Source of the DNA: Christiangramia sediminis
GTDB taxonomy: Bacteria > Bacteroidota > Bacteroidia > Flavobacteriales > Flavobacteriaceae
Length of the DNA stretch: 64,000 nucleotides
Assembly: GCF_020552705.1 (NCBI RefSeq)
Contig: NZ_JAJBZG010000005.1
Coordinates: forward strand, 806,001 to 870,000
Reading direction: 5' to 3'
Shown here: positions 24,777 to 35,250 of the stretch, in pieces
Layout of the letters: each line of letters opens with the position of its first letter
Position numbering within the stretch: the first letter of the stretch is position 1
The notes under the pieces: generated by a model
The model's input: only the letters and a program-made list of their open reading frames with translations
Told to the model about the DNA's origin: nothing
The model's database searches: none
Made by a program: the position numbers and the translations under genes

Positions 24777-24807
24777 TTGTCACGGCTTATCGAAAAACAT
24801 ATCTTTG
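24777..24807 (+). promoter_or_regulatory. Bacteroidota-type promoter for miaB
   Basis: TTG at 24777-24779, a 20-bp spacer and TATCTTTG at 24800-24807, matching TTG-N19/20-TAnnTTTG. It lies 33 bases before the miaB ATG. Confidence 0.7.
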
Positions 24808-24840
24808 CCAATCTAAAAACCGACAGGTTACTTAAGAATT

Positions 24841-26286
24841 ATGGAGAAGGTAATAGACGAGAAAAAGCAGGGAAACTCATTGGTAATCGAGCCTAAGGCT
24901 GAGAATGGGCGTAAATTGTTTATAGAAAGTTACGGCTGTGCAATGAATTTTAGCGATAGCGAAATTGTAGCCTCCATTCTCTCCAAAGAAGGTTTTAATA
25001 CCACTCAAAATCTGGAAGAAGCAGATCTTGTTTTGGTAAATACCTGTTCTATAAGAGAGAAGGCAGAACAAACAGTGCGTAAACGTTTGGAGAAATATAA
25101 TGCCGTAAAAAGGATAAATCCTAAGATGAAAGTGGGCGTACTTGGATGCATGGCTGAGCGGCTAAAGAACAAATTCCTGGAAGAAGAAAAGATCGTTGAT
25201 CTTGTGGTGGGGCCAGATGCTTATAAAGATCTCCCCAATTTGATAAATGAAGTTGAAGAGGGGCGTGACGCAATAAATGTCATTTTAAGTAAAGAAGAAA
25301 CCTATGGGGATATCTCACCCGTGAGATTACAGACCAATGGAGTTTCCGCCTTTGTTTCTATTACCCGTGGTTGCGATAATATGTGTACTTTTTGTGTGGT
25401 ACCTTTTACCCGCGGACGTGAAAGAAGCCGGGATCCCCAAAGTATTGTGGAGGAGGTAAACGACCTTGCAGCTAAAGGATATAAGGAAATTACCCTTTTA
25501 GGACAGAATGTTGACTCTTATTTATGGTATGGTGGTGGGCTCAAAAAAGACTTTAAGAATGCTACTGAAATTCAAAAAGCAACGGCTACTAATTTTGCCG
25601 GACTTTTGAGACTGGTTGCGGAAGCCCAGCCAAAGATGAGAATTCGGTTTTCTACCTCCAATCCGCAGGATATGACCATGGACGTAATTGAAGCAATGGC
25701 GCACTATAGAAATATTTGTAATTATATACATCTGCCAGTGCAAAGTGGAAGTGATCGTATTCTGAAAAAGATGAATCGTCTGCACACCAGAGAGGAATAT
25801 TTCAGGCTGATTGATAATATCAAGGAGATGATCCCAAATTGCGGAATTTCACATGATCTTATTGCCGGTTTCCCTACCGAAACTGAAGAAGATCATCAGG
25901 ATACCCTTTCTTTAATGGACTATGTAAAATATGATTTTGGGTATATGTTCACCTATTCAGAAAGACCCGGGACTACCGCAGAGCGTAAGTTGGAAGATGA
26001 TGTTCCGGAAGAAGTTAAGAAAAGGAGACTTCAGGAGATTGTAGATCTTCAGCAAAAACATAGCAGGAGAAATACCAAACAGGCGATTGGAACTGTGGTG
26101 GAGGTATTGATCGAGAAAGAGTCAAAAAAATCTGATACACATTGGAGCGGCCGGAATGAACGCAATACGGTCACCGTTTTTCCAAAAGAAAACTATAAAA
26201 TTGGTGATTTTGTGAATGTGAAAATTTACGATTGTACCAGTGCAACCTTAATAGGTGAGCCCATAGGATTAAGTGATAATAATTAA
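24841..26286 (+). CDS. miaB: tRNA-2-methylthio-N6-dimethylallyladenosine synthase MiaB
   Basis: Radical SAM methylthiotransferase that adds the methylthio group to i6A37 of tRNA. Domain order: UPF0004 N-terminal domain (about 25-145) with the second-cluster cysteines in ESYGCAMN (Cys33), NTCSIRE and VLGCMAERL; radical SAM domain with Cys178, Cys182, Cys185 ([10 protein letters not shown]); and a C-terminal TRAM domain (about 405-475). Length 481 is standard. It begins a likely run of genes to lptE and secG. Confidence 0.96.
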   Translation: MEKVIDEKKQGNSLVIEPKAENGRKLFIESYGCAMNFSDSEIVASILSKEGFNTTQNLEEADLVLVNTCSIREKAEQTVRKRLEKYNAVKRINPKMKVGVLGCMAERLKNKFLEEEKIVDLVVGPDAYKDLPNLINEVEEGRDAINVILSKEETYGDISPVRLQTNGVSAFVSITRGCDNMCTFCVVPFTRGRERSRDPQSIVEEVNDLAAKGYKEITLLGQNVDSYLWYGGGLKKDFKNATEIQKATATNFAGLLRLVAEAQPKMRIRFSTSNPQDMTMDVIEAMAHYRNICNYIHLPVQSGSDRILKKMNRLHTREEYFRLIDNIKEMIPNCGISHDLIAGFPTETEEDHQDTLSLMDYVKYDFGYMFTYSERPGTTAERKLEDDVPEEVKKRRLQEIVDLQQKHSRRNTKQAIGTVVEVLIEKESKKSDTHWSGRNERNTVTVFPKENYKIGDFVNVKIYDCTSATLIGEPIGLSDNN

Positions 26287-26318
26287 ATAATTCCTGAATT
26301 TCAGGATCTAGAATATAT

Positions 26319-27584
26319 ATGGAATCAGTTCAGGCAATTAAGCAACGTTTCGGGATAATAGGTGATGACCCAAAACTTAATCGCGCAGTTGAAAAGGCGA
26401 TACAGGTGGCTCCAACAGATATCTCTGTGTTGGTCACGGGTGAAAGCGGTGTGGGGAAAGAAAGTATCCCCAAGATTATCCACGCATTATCCCATAGAAA
26501 ACATGGAAAATATATAGCGGTTAACTGTGGGGCCATCCCTGAAGGAACCATAGATAGCGAGCTTTTTGGTCATGAGAAAGGCGCTTTTACCGGAGCTACC
26601 CAGACCAGGAATGGTTATTTTGAAGTGGCTGATGGTGGAACAATCTTTTTAGATGAAGTAGGAGAATTACCATTGCCAACTCAGGTAAGATTGCTTCGTG
26701 TTCTTGAAAATGGAGAGTTTATAAAAGTGGGTTCTTCCAAAGTTCAAAAGACGAATGTACGTATAGTTGCGGCTACGAATATCAACATGTTCGAATCGAT
26801 CCAAAAGGAAAAATTTCGTGAAGATCTTTATTATCGTCTAAGTACGGTAGAGATCAATCTGCCTCCACTTAGAGAAAGGAAAGATGATATTCATTTGTTA
26901 TTCAGGAAATTTGCGTCAGATTTTGGGCTGAAGTATAAAATGCCCACCATCAAACTTGAAGACGATGCGGTGGCTTTACTTCAAAAATACCGTTGGGGAG
27001 GAAATATTCGTCAGCTTAGAAATATTGCTGAACAGATCTCGGTATTGGAGCAAACCAGAATTATTTCTGTTGAAAATCTAAGGCATTATCTTCCGGATGT
27101 AGGGAGTAATCTTCCCGCAATAATTTCAGATAAGAAAAAGGAGGGCGATTTTAGCAATGAAAGAGAGATACTTTATAAAGTTCTTTTCGATATGAAAAAT
27201 GACCTGAACGATCTTAAAAAGCTTACCCTGAAATTAATGCAGGAAGGTGACAGCAAGCAGGTACAGGATGAAAATGAAGGTCTTATTCAGAAAATTTATG
27301 GAAATAGCGGAGACGATATTGACGAAGCCGATATTGATGAAGATGAATTGAATGTACTTCAGATTCCGCAGAAAAATTCAGATACAGCACGACAGGAAGA
27401 AAAAGATAAGTATTATTTTGCTGAAGAGATTGAAGAGGAAGAAACCCTTTCTTTGCAGGACAAGGAACTGGAGCTTATTAAAAAATCTTTGGAAAGGCAT
27501 AGTGGGAAAAGAAAAGCGGCTGCTGAAGAATTGGGAATTAGCGAAAGAACCCTTTACCGAAAGATCAAACAATATAATTTGTAG
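26319..27584 (+). CDS. Sigma-54-type AAA+ transcriptional activator without a sensor domain
   Basis: 421-residue protein. It starts almost directly with the sigma-54 interaction AAA+ domain: Walker A GESGVGKE, the sigma-54-contacting loop GAFTGA, Walker B GGTIFLDEVGELP and the arginine-finger region NLPPLRERKDDI. An acidic linker rich in Asp/Glu lies near 300-385. A Fis-type helix-turn-helix closes it (KRKAAAEELGISERTLYRKI). No receiver, GAF or PAS domain precedes the AAA+ part, so control must come from expression, partners or the linker. It sits 32 bases after miaB in an outer-membrane/secretion gene string. Confidence 0.92.
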   Translation: MESVQAIKQRFGIIGDDPKLNRAVEKAIQVAPTDISVLVTGESGVGKESIPKIIHALSHRKHGKYIAVNCGAIPEGTIDSELFGHEKGAFTGATQTRNGYFEVADGGTIFLDEVGELPLPTQVRLLRVLENGEFIKVGSSKVQKTNVRIVAATNINMFESIQKEKFREDLYYRLSTVEINLPPLRERKDDIHLLFRKFASDFGLKYKMPTIKLEDDAVALLQKYRWGGNIRQLRNIAEQISVLEQTRIISVENLRHYLPDVGSNLPAIISDKKKEGDFSNEREILYKVLFDMKNDLNDLKKLTLKLMQEGDSKQVQDENEGLIQKIYGNSGDDIDEADIDEDELNVLQIPQKNSDTARQEEKDKYYFAEEIEEEETLSLQDKELELIKKSLERHSGKRKAAAEELGISERTLYRKIKQYNL

Positions 27585-27687
27585 ATATAAGCTATCGGCT
27601 TTATGCTATAAGCGTTTGCTCCGAAATTTAGTATTTTGGTTCTCAAATAGCTTAGGGCTTAGAGCTTAAGGCTTACAGCTAAAACAT
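27585..27687 (+). repeat. Iterated AGCTTA-like intergenic repeat
   Basis: The gap before lptE is made of degenerate copies of a short unit close to AGCTTA: ATAAGCTATCGGC and TTATGCTATAAGCG on the left (27588-27613), then TAGCTTAGGGCTTAGAGC and TTAAGGCTTACAGCT on the right (27649-27681). The two sides are partly complementary (AAGCTAT/ATAGCTT), so a hairpin is possible. It does not encode a protein. Confidence 0.6.
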
Positions 27688-28191
27688 ATGAAAAAACTTA
27701 TTTTAATATTTTGCTCAATCTTACTATTAACGCTACAATCTTGCGGGATCTATTCCTTTACAGGTGCAGACACCGGTGATGCTGAGACTTTTCAGGTAAA
27801 CTTTTTTCAGAATAATGCCGATCTTGTGGAACCGGGAATAGACAGAGCTTTTACGATTTCTTTACAGGATCTCATTCAAAATCAAACCAGTCTTAGTCTT
27901 ACTAATAATAACGGAGATTTGATTTTTGAAGGGGAGATCACCCAGTATTATATTTCGCCTATGTCTGCAACCGCAGAAAATACCGCTGCGCAGAATAGAT
28001 TGACAATTACGGTGAATGTTAGGTATTATAATACGTTGGAACCAGAAAAGGATTTTGAGAATAGATTCTCCTTTTACTACGATTATCCAGCCGAGACTCA
28101 ACTTGTGGGAGCAGCCTTGGAAACTGCCCTGGATGAAATTTATACCAGATTAACTCAGGATATTTTTAATGCAGCATTGACAGATTGGTAA
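27688..28191 (+). CDS. lptE: LPS-assembly lipoprotein LptE
   Basis: 167-residue lipoprotein (signal MKKLILIFCSILLLTL, lipobox LQSC). LptE plugs the LptD barrel that inserts lipopolysaccharide in the outer membrane. The Bacteroidota-type pattern is present: CGIYSFTGA just after the lipobox, FEGEITQYYISPMS, AQNRLTITVNVRYYN and the C-terminal helix ALDEIYTRLTQDIFNAAL. It is coupled to the next gene by a TAATG overlap. Confidence 0.88.
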   Translation: MKKLILIFCSILLLTLQSCGIYSFTGADTGDAETFQVNFFQNNADLVEPGIDRAFTISLQDLIQNQTSLSLTNNNGDLIFEGEITQYYISPMSATAENTAAQNRLTITVNVRYYNTLEPEKDFENRFSFYYDYPAETQLVGAALETALDEIYTRLTQDIFNAALTDW

Positions 28192-29069
28192 TGGAGGTAA
28201 AAGAACTCACATATCTTTTAGAGAACCCTGGGGAGATCACTTCGGAACAAACGCGTGAAATAGAAAGGATACTTGGAAAAGCTCCATATTTTCAGGCGGC
28301 CAGGGCTATAAGATTAAAAGGTTTAAAGGAGCATCAGGAGTTCAGTTATAATTCTGCACTCAAGAAAACTGCTGCTTATACTACAGATAGAAGTATTCTT
28401 TTTGATTTTATTACTTCACCGGAATTCAATCAAAATCAGATCGCGAAACAAATTCGTGAGCAGGAGGAAAGACTGAAACAGATCACCGTTTATGAAGCGG
28501 AAGAAGTGCATGGTAAAAGGAGCCTTGATATTAACGAGGCGATAAAGATGAAGCAATCTGAGTCTGAGAGAGTAATGGATCCTGCCTTATTCGAAAGACC
28601 ATTAGCTTCAGAAATAATTAAAGAAAAGCCTGCAGAAAAACAGGAATCCTCTGAAGAAAAACTGGGAATTGGAAAGCCTCTTGAATTTGACGGTAAAGAG
28701 TCACATTCTTTTTCAGAATGGTTAAAACTTACCAAAGCACAACCGATAGAGAGAGAAGAGGAAAAAGCAGCACCGGAAACAGATGAAGGTCGTTTAAGAA
28801 AATTCGAACTTATTGAAGAGTTCATTTCTAAAAATCCTAAAATTAAACCCGGGAAAATTGCCAATAAGGCCAACCTTGCCGAAGATAGCTTGACCGCGCC
28901 AGAATCCTTGATGACAGAGACTTTAGCCAAGGTTTATTTAGAACAGAAAAACTATAAAAAAGCCACTCAGGCATATAAAATATTAATTTTGAAAAATCCC
29001 GAAAAAAGTGGTTTCTTTGCAGACCAAATTCGGGCAATAGAGAAATTACAAGATATTAATAACGAATAA
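28191..29069 (+). CDS. Cytoplasmic TPR-containing protein between lptE and secG
   Basis: 292-residue protein without a signal peptide. The N-terminal part (1-95) is helical (EVKELTYLLENPGEITSEQT). The middle (about 95-230) is charged and low in complexity, probably disordered. The last 50 residues form a tetratricopeptide-like hairpin (TLAKVYLEQKNYKKATQAYKIL). The ATG at 28191 shares one base with the lptE stop; an earlier in-frame TTG exists but is less likely. Conserved position next to lptE and secG in flavobacteria suggests envelope assembly or secretion support. I know no assigned function. Confidence 0.75.
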   Translation: MEVKELTYLLENPGEITSEQTREIERILGKAPYFQAARAIRLKGLKEHQEFSYNSALKKTAAYTTDRSILFDFITSPEFNQNQIAKQIREQEERLKQITVYEAEEVHGKRSLDINEAIKMKQSESERVMDPALFERPLASEIIKEKPAEKQESSEEKLGIGKPLEFDGKESHSFSEWLKLTKAQPIEREEEKAAPETDEGRLRKFELIEEFISKNPKIKPGKIANKANLAEDSLTAPESLMTETLAKVYLEQKNYKKATQAYKILILKNPEKSGFFADQIRAIEKLQDINNE

Positions 29070-29071
29070 GA

Positions 29072-29410
29072 ATGAGCACATTCACTATTTTTTTAGCTTT
29101 AATAATTATCGTGGCATTTTTGCTGGTAGTTGTGATAATGGTACAGAATCCTAAAGGAGGAGGGCTTTCTTCATCTTTTGGTGGCGGAGGTCAGCAAATG
29201 GGAGGAGTAAAGAAAACTACAGATTTTCTGGATAAAAGTACATGGACCTTGGCAACCTTATTATTGGTGCTAATTCTGCTTTCTAACGTAACTATTATGG
29301 ATGCTCCGGCAGATGCTGGAACCAGGGTTTTTGAAAGTGATGAGCCAATAAGTACTCCTGCTACTCAAACTCCAATGCAGCAAACAGAGGAAACTGACAG
29401 CGCGCAGTAA
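29072..29410 (+). CDS. secG: Preprotein translocase subunit SecG
   Basis: 112-residue inner membrane protein, the small Sec subunit. Two helices (about 3-22 and 53-73) flank the conserved loop MVQNPKGGGLSSSFGGGGQQMGGVKKTTDFLDK. The C-terminus is a Thr/Gln/Glu-rich tail. It begins two bases after the upstream gene and is followed by a strong terminator, so it ends the operon. Confidence 0.94.
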   Translation: MSTFTIFLALIIIVAFLLVVVIMVQNPKGGGLSSSFGGGGQQMGGVKKTTDFLDKSTWTLATLLLVLILLSNVTIMDAPADAGTRVFESDEPISTPATQTPMQQTEETDSAQ

Positions 29411-29432
29411 AATTCACAAAATATTATATTTT

Positions 29433-29466
29433 AAAAATGCCAGCTTATGACAAGCTGGCATTTTTT
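29433..29466 (+). terminator. Terminator after secG
   Basis: Perfect long stem AAAAATGCCAGCTT (29433-29446) and AAGCTGGCATTTTT (29452-29465), five-base loop and T run. It separates secG from groES. Confidence 0.9.
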
Positions 29467-29562
29467 ATGGGGTATTGGCAGAAATAAACTACTGGCATAA
29501 TTTTAGAAATATCCCTTGCAACTTTGAAAAATTAATTAACCTATAATAAAATTTCGAAAAAA

Positions 29563-29838
29563 ATGGGACTAAACGTTAAACCGCTTTCAGATAGGGTTGT
29601 TATTGAACCTGTAGCTGCAGAAAATAAAACTGCATCTGGTATTATCATTCCTGAGACTGCTAAAGAAAAACCTCAAAAAGGGAAAGTAGTAGCTGTTGGA
29701 AAGGGAACCAAAGATCACGAAATGACCGTTAAAGAAGGTGATATGGTGCTTTATGGTAAATATGCCGGAACAGAGCTTAAGCTTGAAGGTACAGATTACC
29801 TGATTATGCGGGAAGATGATATACTTGCAATAGTATAA
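29563..29838 (+). CDS. groES: Co-chaperonin GroES
   Basis: 91-residue lid of the GroEL cage. Recognisable from [13 protein letters not shown], the mobile loop [21 protein letters not shown] and the C-terminal [12 protein letters not shown]. It precedes groEL by 109 bases, an unusually wide gap whose 3' part repeats the leader motif seen before groES. No CIRCE element (HrcA operator) is visible upstream. Confidence 0.97.
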   Translation: MGLNVKPLSDRVVIEPVAAENKTASGIIIPETAKEKPQKGKVVAVGKGTKDHEMTVKEGDMVLYGKYAGTELKLEGTDYLIMREDDILAIV

Positions 29839-29929
29839 GTTTCACTTCAATAGACTTGCCTTGCGTCTGTAAGGTATCAATTCACTAAAAAATTAATTAA
29901 CCATATTTTTCAGAATTCGAATATTCTGA

Positions 29930-31588
<1,659 letters not shown>

Positions 31589-31634
31589 TATAGAAGTTAG
31601 ACGTTGAATTTTAGTCGTCAGACCTTTTAATAAG

Positions 31635-31666
31635 AAACCCGCTTCAGTTAATTGAAGCGGGTTTTC
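31635..31666 (+). terminator. Terminator after groEL
   Basis: Perfect 12-bp stem AAACCCGCTTCA (31635-31646) and TGAAGCGGGTTT (31653-31664), six-base loop and following T residues. Confidence 0.9.
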
Positions 31667-31691
31667 TATTTCTAATTTTTTTTTTTGAAGA

Positions 31692-32150
31692 TCAGTTATT
31701 TCTCATAAAATCAAAAGCGCCTTTTCGGAGATTAATATCATATTCAAGATAAGCTTTTAAGCAAGCCAGGAAATTTGCCCAGCCCTCGGTGTTTCTCTTT
31801 AACCAGATGATGCCCTCCTCACTGTCCTTCATTTTTCCTTCTGAAACTCTAACTAACGTTGTGTTTTCTGGTCTCCCTTCCAGCCTTATATTTACTTCCA
31901 GTGATATTCCTTTACTGCCTTCCCATTCAAAAATGATTAATTCTGGAGATTTTAGCCTGATAATCTTTACCTTAATTATCATATCTGGAAATTCGGGAAA
32001 AGTCCATTCCACAGACTTTCCTTCCTGCATTCTCTCACTTCCCTGAGCGATGAAATATTTAGACATTTTAGCAGGATCTACTATGGCTTCATAAACCTCT
32101 GTTATAGGTTTAGAGATCTGTAGAGAAGTGGTTATTTCTAATTCTTGCAT
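31692..32150 (-). CDS. SRPBCC/AHSA1-family protein
   Basis: 152-residue protein of the START/Bet v1-like fold. It begins with the standard strand LEITTSLQISKPITEVYEAIVDPAKMSKYF and ends with the helix IWLKRNTEGWANFLACLKAYLEYD, as in Aha1-C-like SRPBCC proteins. They bind small hydrophobic ligands or, in the AHSA1 branch, chaperones. There is no catalytic motif. It is the last gene of a minus-strand pair with the AraC-type regulator 85 bases upstream, though a joint transcript is not certain. Confidence 0.8.
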   Translation of the reverse strand: MQELEITTSLQISKPITEVYEAIVDPAKMSKYFIAQGSERMQEGKSVEWTFPEFPDMIIKVKIIRLKSPELIIFEWEGSKGISLEVNIRLEGRPENTTLVRVSEGKMKDSEEGIIWLKRNTEGWANFLACLKAYLEYDINLRKGAFDFMRNN

Positions 32151-32235
32151 AATTTCTTATTCCGATCTTGTATTTTAAATATCGGAAATTTTAATGAGTT
32201 TCGAAATTATGGATTTTCTGAAGAAAATTTGACGC

Positions 32236-33282
32236 TTAATCCTGCTCTTCTTCTACTTCCTCGTTTTGTAAGCTTTTTTTGGACTTAAGAAAGTATTTGG
32301 GGCTTACACCGTATTTCTCCTTAAAGATCTTCGAGAAATAACTTCTATTATTAAGACCGATAGAAGTTACAATTTCTGAAATATTCTTTTCCGAAAGTTT
32401 GAGCATATCTTTTGCAGCTTCCAGCTTAACATGCTGCATATATTTATTTACAGTAAGATTATAAACATATTTGAAACCTTCCTGAAGCTTATTAACATTG
32501 GTTCCCGCCTCTTTGGCCAGTGTTTCTACGGTAAGGTTAGTACTAAGATCTCCCTGAATTCTTTTGGCTACATAATCTACCTTTTCAATATCAGACTTTC
32601 TTAAGATCTGCGGTAGATTTTCCCCATTTTCATCATCCTCATACTGTGCGATCTGGATCACCAGCATTTCAAATGCTTTACCTTCGAGGAAAAGATTACG
32701 AAGAAAACCGGTGTAATCTTTTGTATTAATGTCTTCCATAAGATCTGCAGCCTTTATACTGTAATTCCCCTGATAGAAGAATTGCTTTTTCGAGACGGCA
32801 TCTTTAAAGAGTTCCTTTAAAGTTGGATCAAGATCTTTAAAATCATAGTTAGATCTATGTGCAAAATTTGATCTGATTATCTCCAGGCTGGAAACGTGGG
32901 TGGGGACATCTTCTTTGAAATGTAGAATATGCCCGTCATATCCATTGCTGCTTACTACTATATTCTGGTAGGTGTCAATATTATGGATCTTCTCTTTATT
33001 TTGAAAACAATGGCCTACGCTCCCTTCCGAACAAAAAATAAATTTAAGTGGATGCACAGTATTAAGTGAAAAATGTATCTCTACATCCTGAAAGAATTTA
33101 CAATTATAACTGACATATCCCATGCCGGAATCAAAACTAATCCCTCTTATATAACCTTCTCCAATTTCTGCCGGGATCTCTACAGTAAGTTCACCACTAT
33201 TATTTTTCAGCTCAGTATTTAAGGAATTGGAAATGTCACCTAAGATTTCATTAACCGGTAATGTTTTTACATCAATTCTCAT
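32236..33282 (-). CDS. AraC-family transcriptional regulator
   Basis: 348-residue regulator. Residues about 250-335 form the double helix-turn-helix of AraC/XylS proteins (LTVETLAKEAGTNVNKLQEGFKYV, then ISEIVTSIGLNNRSYFSKIFKEKYGVSPKYF). The N-terminal 230 residues are a sensor region (cupin-like strands around residues 40-120, then helices) of no family I can name. The tail is acidic. It lies between groEL and the arsenosugar block, on the opposite strand and facing away from the latter, so it could control either side; no operator is evident. Confidence 0.88.
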   Translation of the reverse strand: MRIDVKTLPVNEILGDISNSLNTELKNNSGELTVEIPAEIGEGYIRGISFDSGMGYVSYNCKFFQDVEIHFSLNTVHPLKFIFCSEGSVGHCFQNKEKIHNIDTYQNIVVSSNGYDGHILHFKEDVPTHVSSLEIIRSNFAHRSNYDFKDLDPTLKELFKDAVSKKQFFYQGNYSIKAADLMEDINTKDYTGFLRNLFLEGKAFEMLVIQIAQYEDDENGENLPQILRKSDIEKVDYVAKRIQGDLSTNLTVETLAKEAGTNVNKLQEGFKYVYNLTVNKYMQHVKLEAAKDMLKLSEKNISEIVTSIGLNNRSYFSKIFKEKYGVSPKYFLKSKKSLQNEEVEEEQD

Positions 33283-33558
33283 TTGTGAATTTTGAACAAT
33301 TAAAAATCGCTTAAAGTTAAGTGATTTTTAACAAATATTTTTAAAATAATTGGCACGCAAAATTAGCATTTGTATGAAAAATTTAAGGATCTTTTTTGAA
33401 CTTATCATTCTTTAAGGTAATTCTAGTGGGAAAAACGTTAGGCAGAGGCTCAGAATTTCCTCTTTCAAAGAGATTTGAAGTTTTTTGCGGTGTTCAAAAT
33501 ATTTGTTAAAACTTTTTATAGCAAAATTTATGGCTGTAATTTCAGTAAAAACAATATT

Positions 33559-33741
33559 ATGAGTGCAGATAAAGATAGATCATCGCCGGTTCCTACTGAC
33601 CATAAAAAATCTGAACAAGGCGTAAATCAGTCCACAGAGACAAGAACTAAAAACTCGAGTTCGAAATTATGGGTTGTTATACTACTTGCTATCGTTTTTT
33701 TGCTTATTATTCTCGCCGTTACCGGTGTAGTAGATCTTTAA
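33559..33741 (+). CDS. Small single-helix membrane protein, unknown
   Basis: 60 residues from ATG 33559: a polar, Ser/Thr/Lys-rich N-terminus (MSADKDRSSPVPTDHKKSEQ) and one C-terminal transmembrane helix (KLWVVILLAIVFLLIILAVTGVV). The frame is open to 33475, but the upstream part is not protein-like. It looks tail-anchored, with the polar part in the cytoplasm. No family recognised. It stands 57 bases before the AhpD-like gene and may share its promoter. Confidence 0.5.
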   Translation: MSADKDRSSPVPTDHKKSEQGVNQSTETRTKNSSSKLWVVILLAIVFLLIILAVTGVVDL

Positions 33742-33798
33742 AAACTACAGGCCGGAAAATTTCGTAAATAGTATAAACCAGCATTTAAATTATTCAGA

Positions 33799-34134
33799 AT
33801 GTCAAAAAATTATTATGATCCGGCCGACTTAAGAAAATTTGGCGAAATAACAGAATGGAGTGAAGATCTAGGAAACAAATTCTTTGATTATTACGGAAAG
33901 GTCTTTGAAGAAGGTGCGCTTTCTGCCAGGGAGAAATCTCTTATTGCCCTTGCTGTTGCTCATGTGGTTAAATGTCCGTATTGCATAGATGCTTATACTA
34001 AAGATGGTTTGCAAAGAGGAATAACTAAAGAGGAGATGATGGAAGCTGTTCATGCCGGAGCCGCCATAGAAAGTGGAGCTACTTTAGTTCACGGCGTTCA
34101 AATGATGAATAAATACAAAAAGCTTAGCATGTAA
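33799..34134 (+). CDS. AhpD/carboxymuconolactone decarboxylase-like protein of the arsenosugar cluster
   Basis: 111-residue all-helical protein of the CMD/AhpD fold with the redox CxxC plus histidine signature HVVKCPYCIDAYT (Cys60, Cys63) and the following EMMEAVHAGAAIESGA. It is the small peroxidase-like protein commonly found beside ArsS genes. Possible roles are thiol/disulfide exchange keeping arsenic trivalent, or peroxide removal around the radical SAM enzyme; neither is proven. It opens the operon, 49 bases before arsS. Confidence 0.88.
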   Translation: MSKNYYDPADLRKFGEITEWSEDLGNKFFDYYGKVFEEGALSAREKSLIALAVAHVVKCPYCIDAYTKDGLQRGITKEEMMEAVHAGAAIESGATLVHGVQMMNKYKKLSM

Positions 34135-34183
34135 GTAATGTCAGATAATCTGAACTAAACTTAATAAGCAAGAAATACTCTTT

Positions 34184-35239
34184 ATGTTAACTAAGTCCCT
34201 AAAAGCAAGAAAGGATGACCTTTCAAGCCCTGCAAATCAATTAAAATTTTTAAGTAACGGAATCTTTAAAGAAGGTGAACTTCCTCGCTTTAAAGATAAA
34301 ATTGCTGAAACGGGAAAATTTCCCCTTAAGCCCAATAAATTAGAAATTCTCCAGTTAAACCTTGGTTATATGTGTAACCAGGTTTGCTCCCACTGTCATG
34401 TAGATGCAGGCCCAGATAGAAAAGAGATCATGACTAAAGAGACCATGCAACAATGTCTCGAGGTTATTAAAACTACAGGGGCACATACGTTAGACCTTAC
34501 CGGTGGAGCACCGGAGATGAATCCTAATTTCAGGTGGTTCGTAGAAGAAGCTTCAAAAGCGGGTATTAAAGATTTTATTGTAAGATCGAACCTGACCATT
34601 ATTCTTGCGAATAAAAAGTATCACGACCTTCCGGAATTTTTCAAAAAGCATAATGTTCATATAGCTTCTTCTCTTCCATTTTATAAAAGAGAAAAAACAG
34701 ATAAACAGCGTGGAAGCGGAGTTTTTGATAAATCTATCAAAGCTTTACAGATGCTGAATGCAGTTGGTTATGCCCAGGAAGGAACAGGTCTCAAGTTAGA
34801 TTTAGTTTATAATCCTTCAGGTGCTTTTCTTCCAACAGATCAGGCAGCTATGGAACATGATTTTAAAGTTGCTTTGAAAGAGGATTTCGATATAGATTTT
34901 AATAATCTTTTCGCTATTACCAATTTACCTATAAGCCGTTTTCTGGAATATTTAATAGCCTCAGAAAACTACGAGGATTATATGTACGCTTTAGTTGAAG
35001 CATACAATCCAGCTGCTTTAGATAACGTAATGTGTACCAATACTATTTCGATTAGCTGGGACGGCTGGTTATATGATTGCGATTTCAATCAAATGCTTGA
35101 ACTGAAAGTAGACAGTAAAGTGCAACATATTAGTGAGTATAACGAAGATCTGCTAAACGATAGAAATATTATAATTTCCCAGCATTGCTATGGCTGTACC
35201 GCCGGTGCCGGGAGCAGTTGCCAGGGAACGGTCACATAA
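34184..35239 (+). CDS. arsS: Arsenosugar-type radical SAM protein ArsS
   Basis: 351-residue radical SAM enzyme (TIGR04167-like). The cluster motif is Cys64, Cys68, Cys71 (GYMCNQVCSHCHVDAG), followed by LDLTGGAPEMNPNF. The C-terminal third holds a cysteine-rich region (DNVMCTNT, YDCDF, QHCYGCTAGAGSSCQG), fitting extra metal or arsenic ligands. ArsS of cyanobacteria joins a 5'-deoxyadenosyl group to dimethylarsenic, the first committed step to arsenosugars. Relatives in some bacteria use selenocysteine near the C-terminus; here all such sites are cysteine. The neighbours (ArsM, nucleoside phosphorylase, TIGR04282/04283) fit this pathway. Confidence 0.9.
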   Translation: MLTKSLKARKDDLSSPANQLKFLSNGIFKEGELPRFKDKIAETGKFPLKPNKLEILQLNLGYMCNQVCSHCHVDAGPDRKEIMTKETMQQCLEVIKTTGAHTLDLTGGAPEMNPNFRWFVEEASKAGIKDFIVRSNLTIILANKKYHDLPEFFKKHNVHIASSLPFYKREKTDKQRGSGVFDKSIKALQMLNAVGYAQEGTGLKLDLVYNPSGAFLPTDQAAMEHDFKVALKEDFDIDFNNLFAITNLPISRFLEYLIASENYEDYMYALVEAYNPAALDNVMCTNTISISWDGWLYDCDFNQMLELKVDSKVQHISEYNEDLLNDRNIIISQHCYGCTAGAGSSCQGTVT

Positions 35240-35250
35240 TTACTATATTT

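Noticed and set aside
22410-24840. Prophage or transposon carrying the restriction-modification genes
   Set aside because: No integrase, transposase, terminal inverted repeats, target duplication or tRNA attachment site is visible; only base composition hints at transfer.
26293-26305. CCTGAA-T-TTCAGG palindrome before the sigma-54-type activator
   Set aside because: A 6-1-6 palindrome is expected about 16 times by chance in 64 kb, and nothing else supports it as an operator.
33460-33472. CTCTTT-C-AAAGAG palindrome upstream of the arsenosugar block
   Set aside because: Same reasoning: short, low complexity, no promoter match next to it.
34184-35239. Selenoprotein form of the ArsS-type radical SAM enzyme
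   Set aside because: Some relatives carry selenocysteine near the C-terminus, but here the corresponding positions are cysteine codons and there is no in-frame TGA before the stop.
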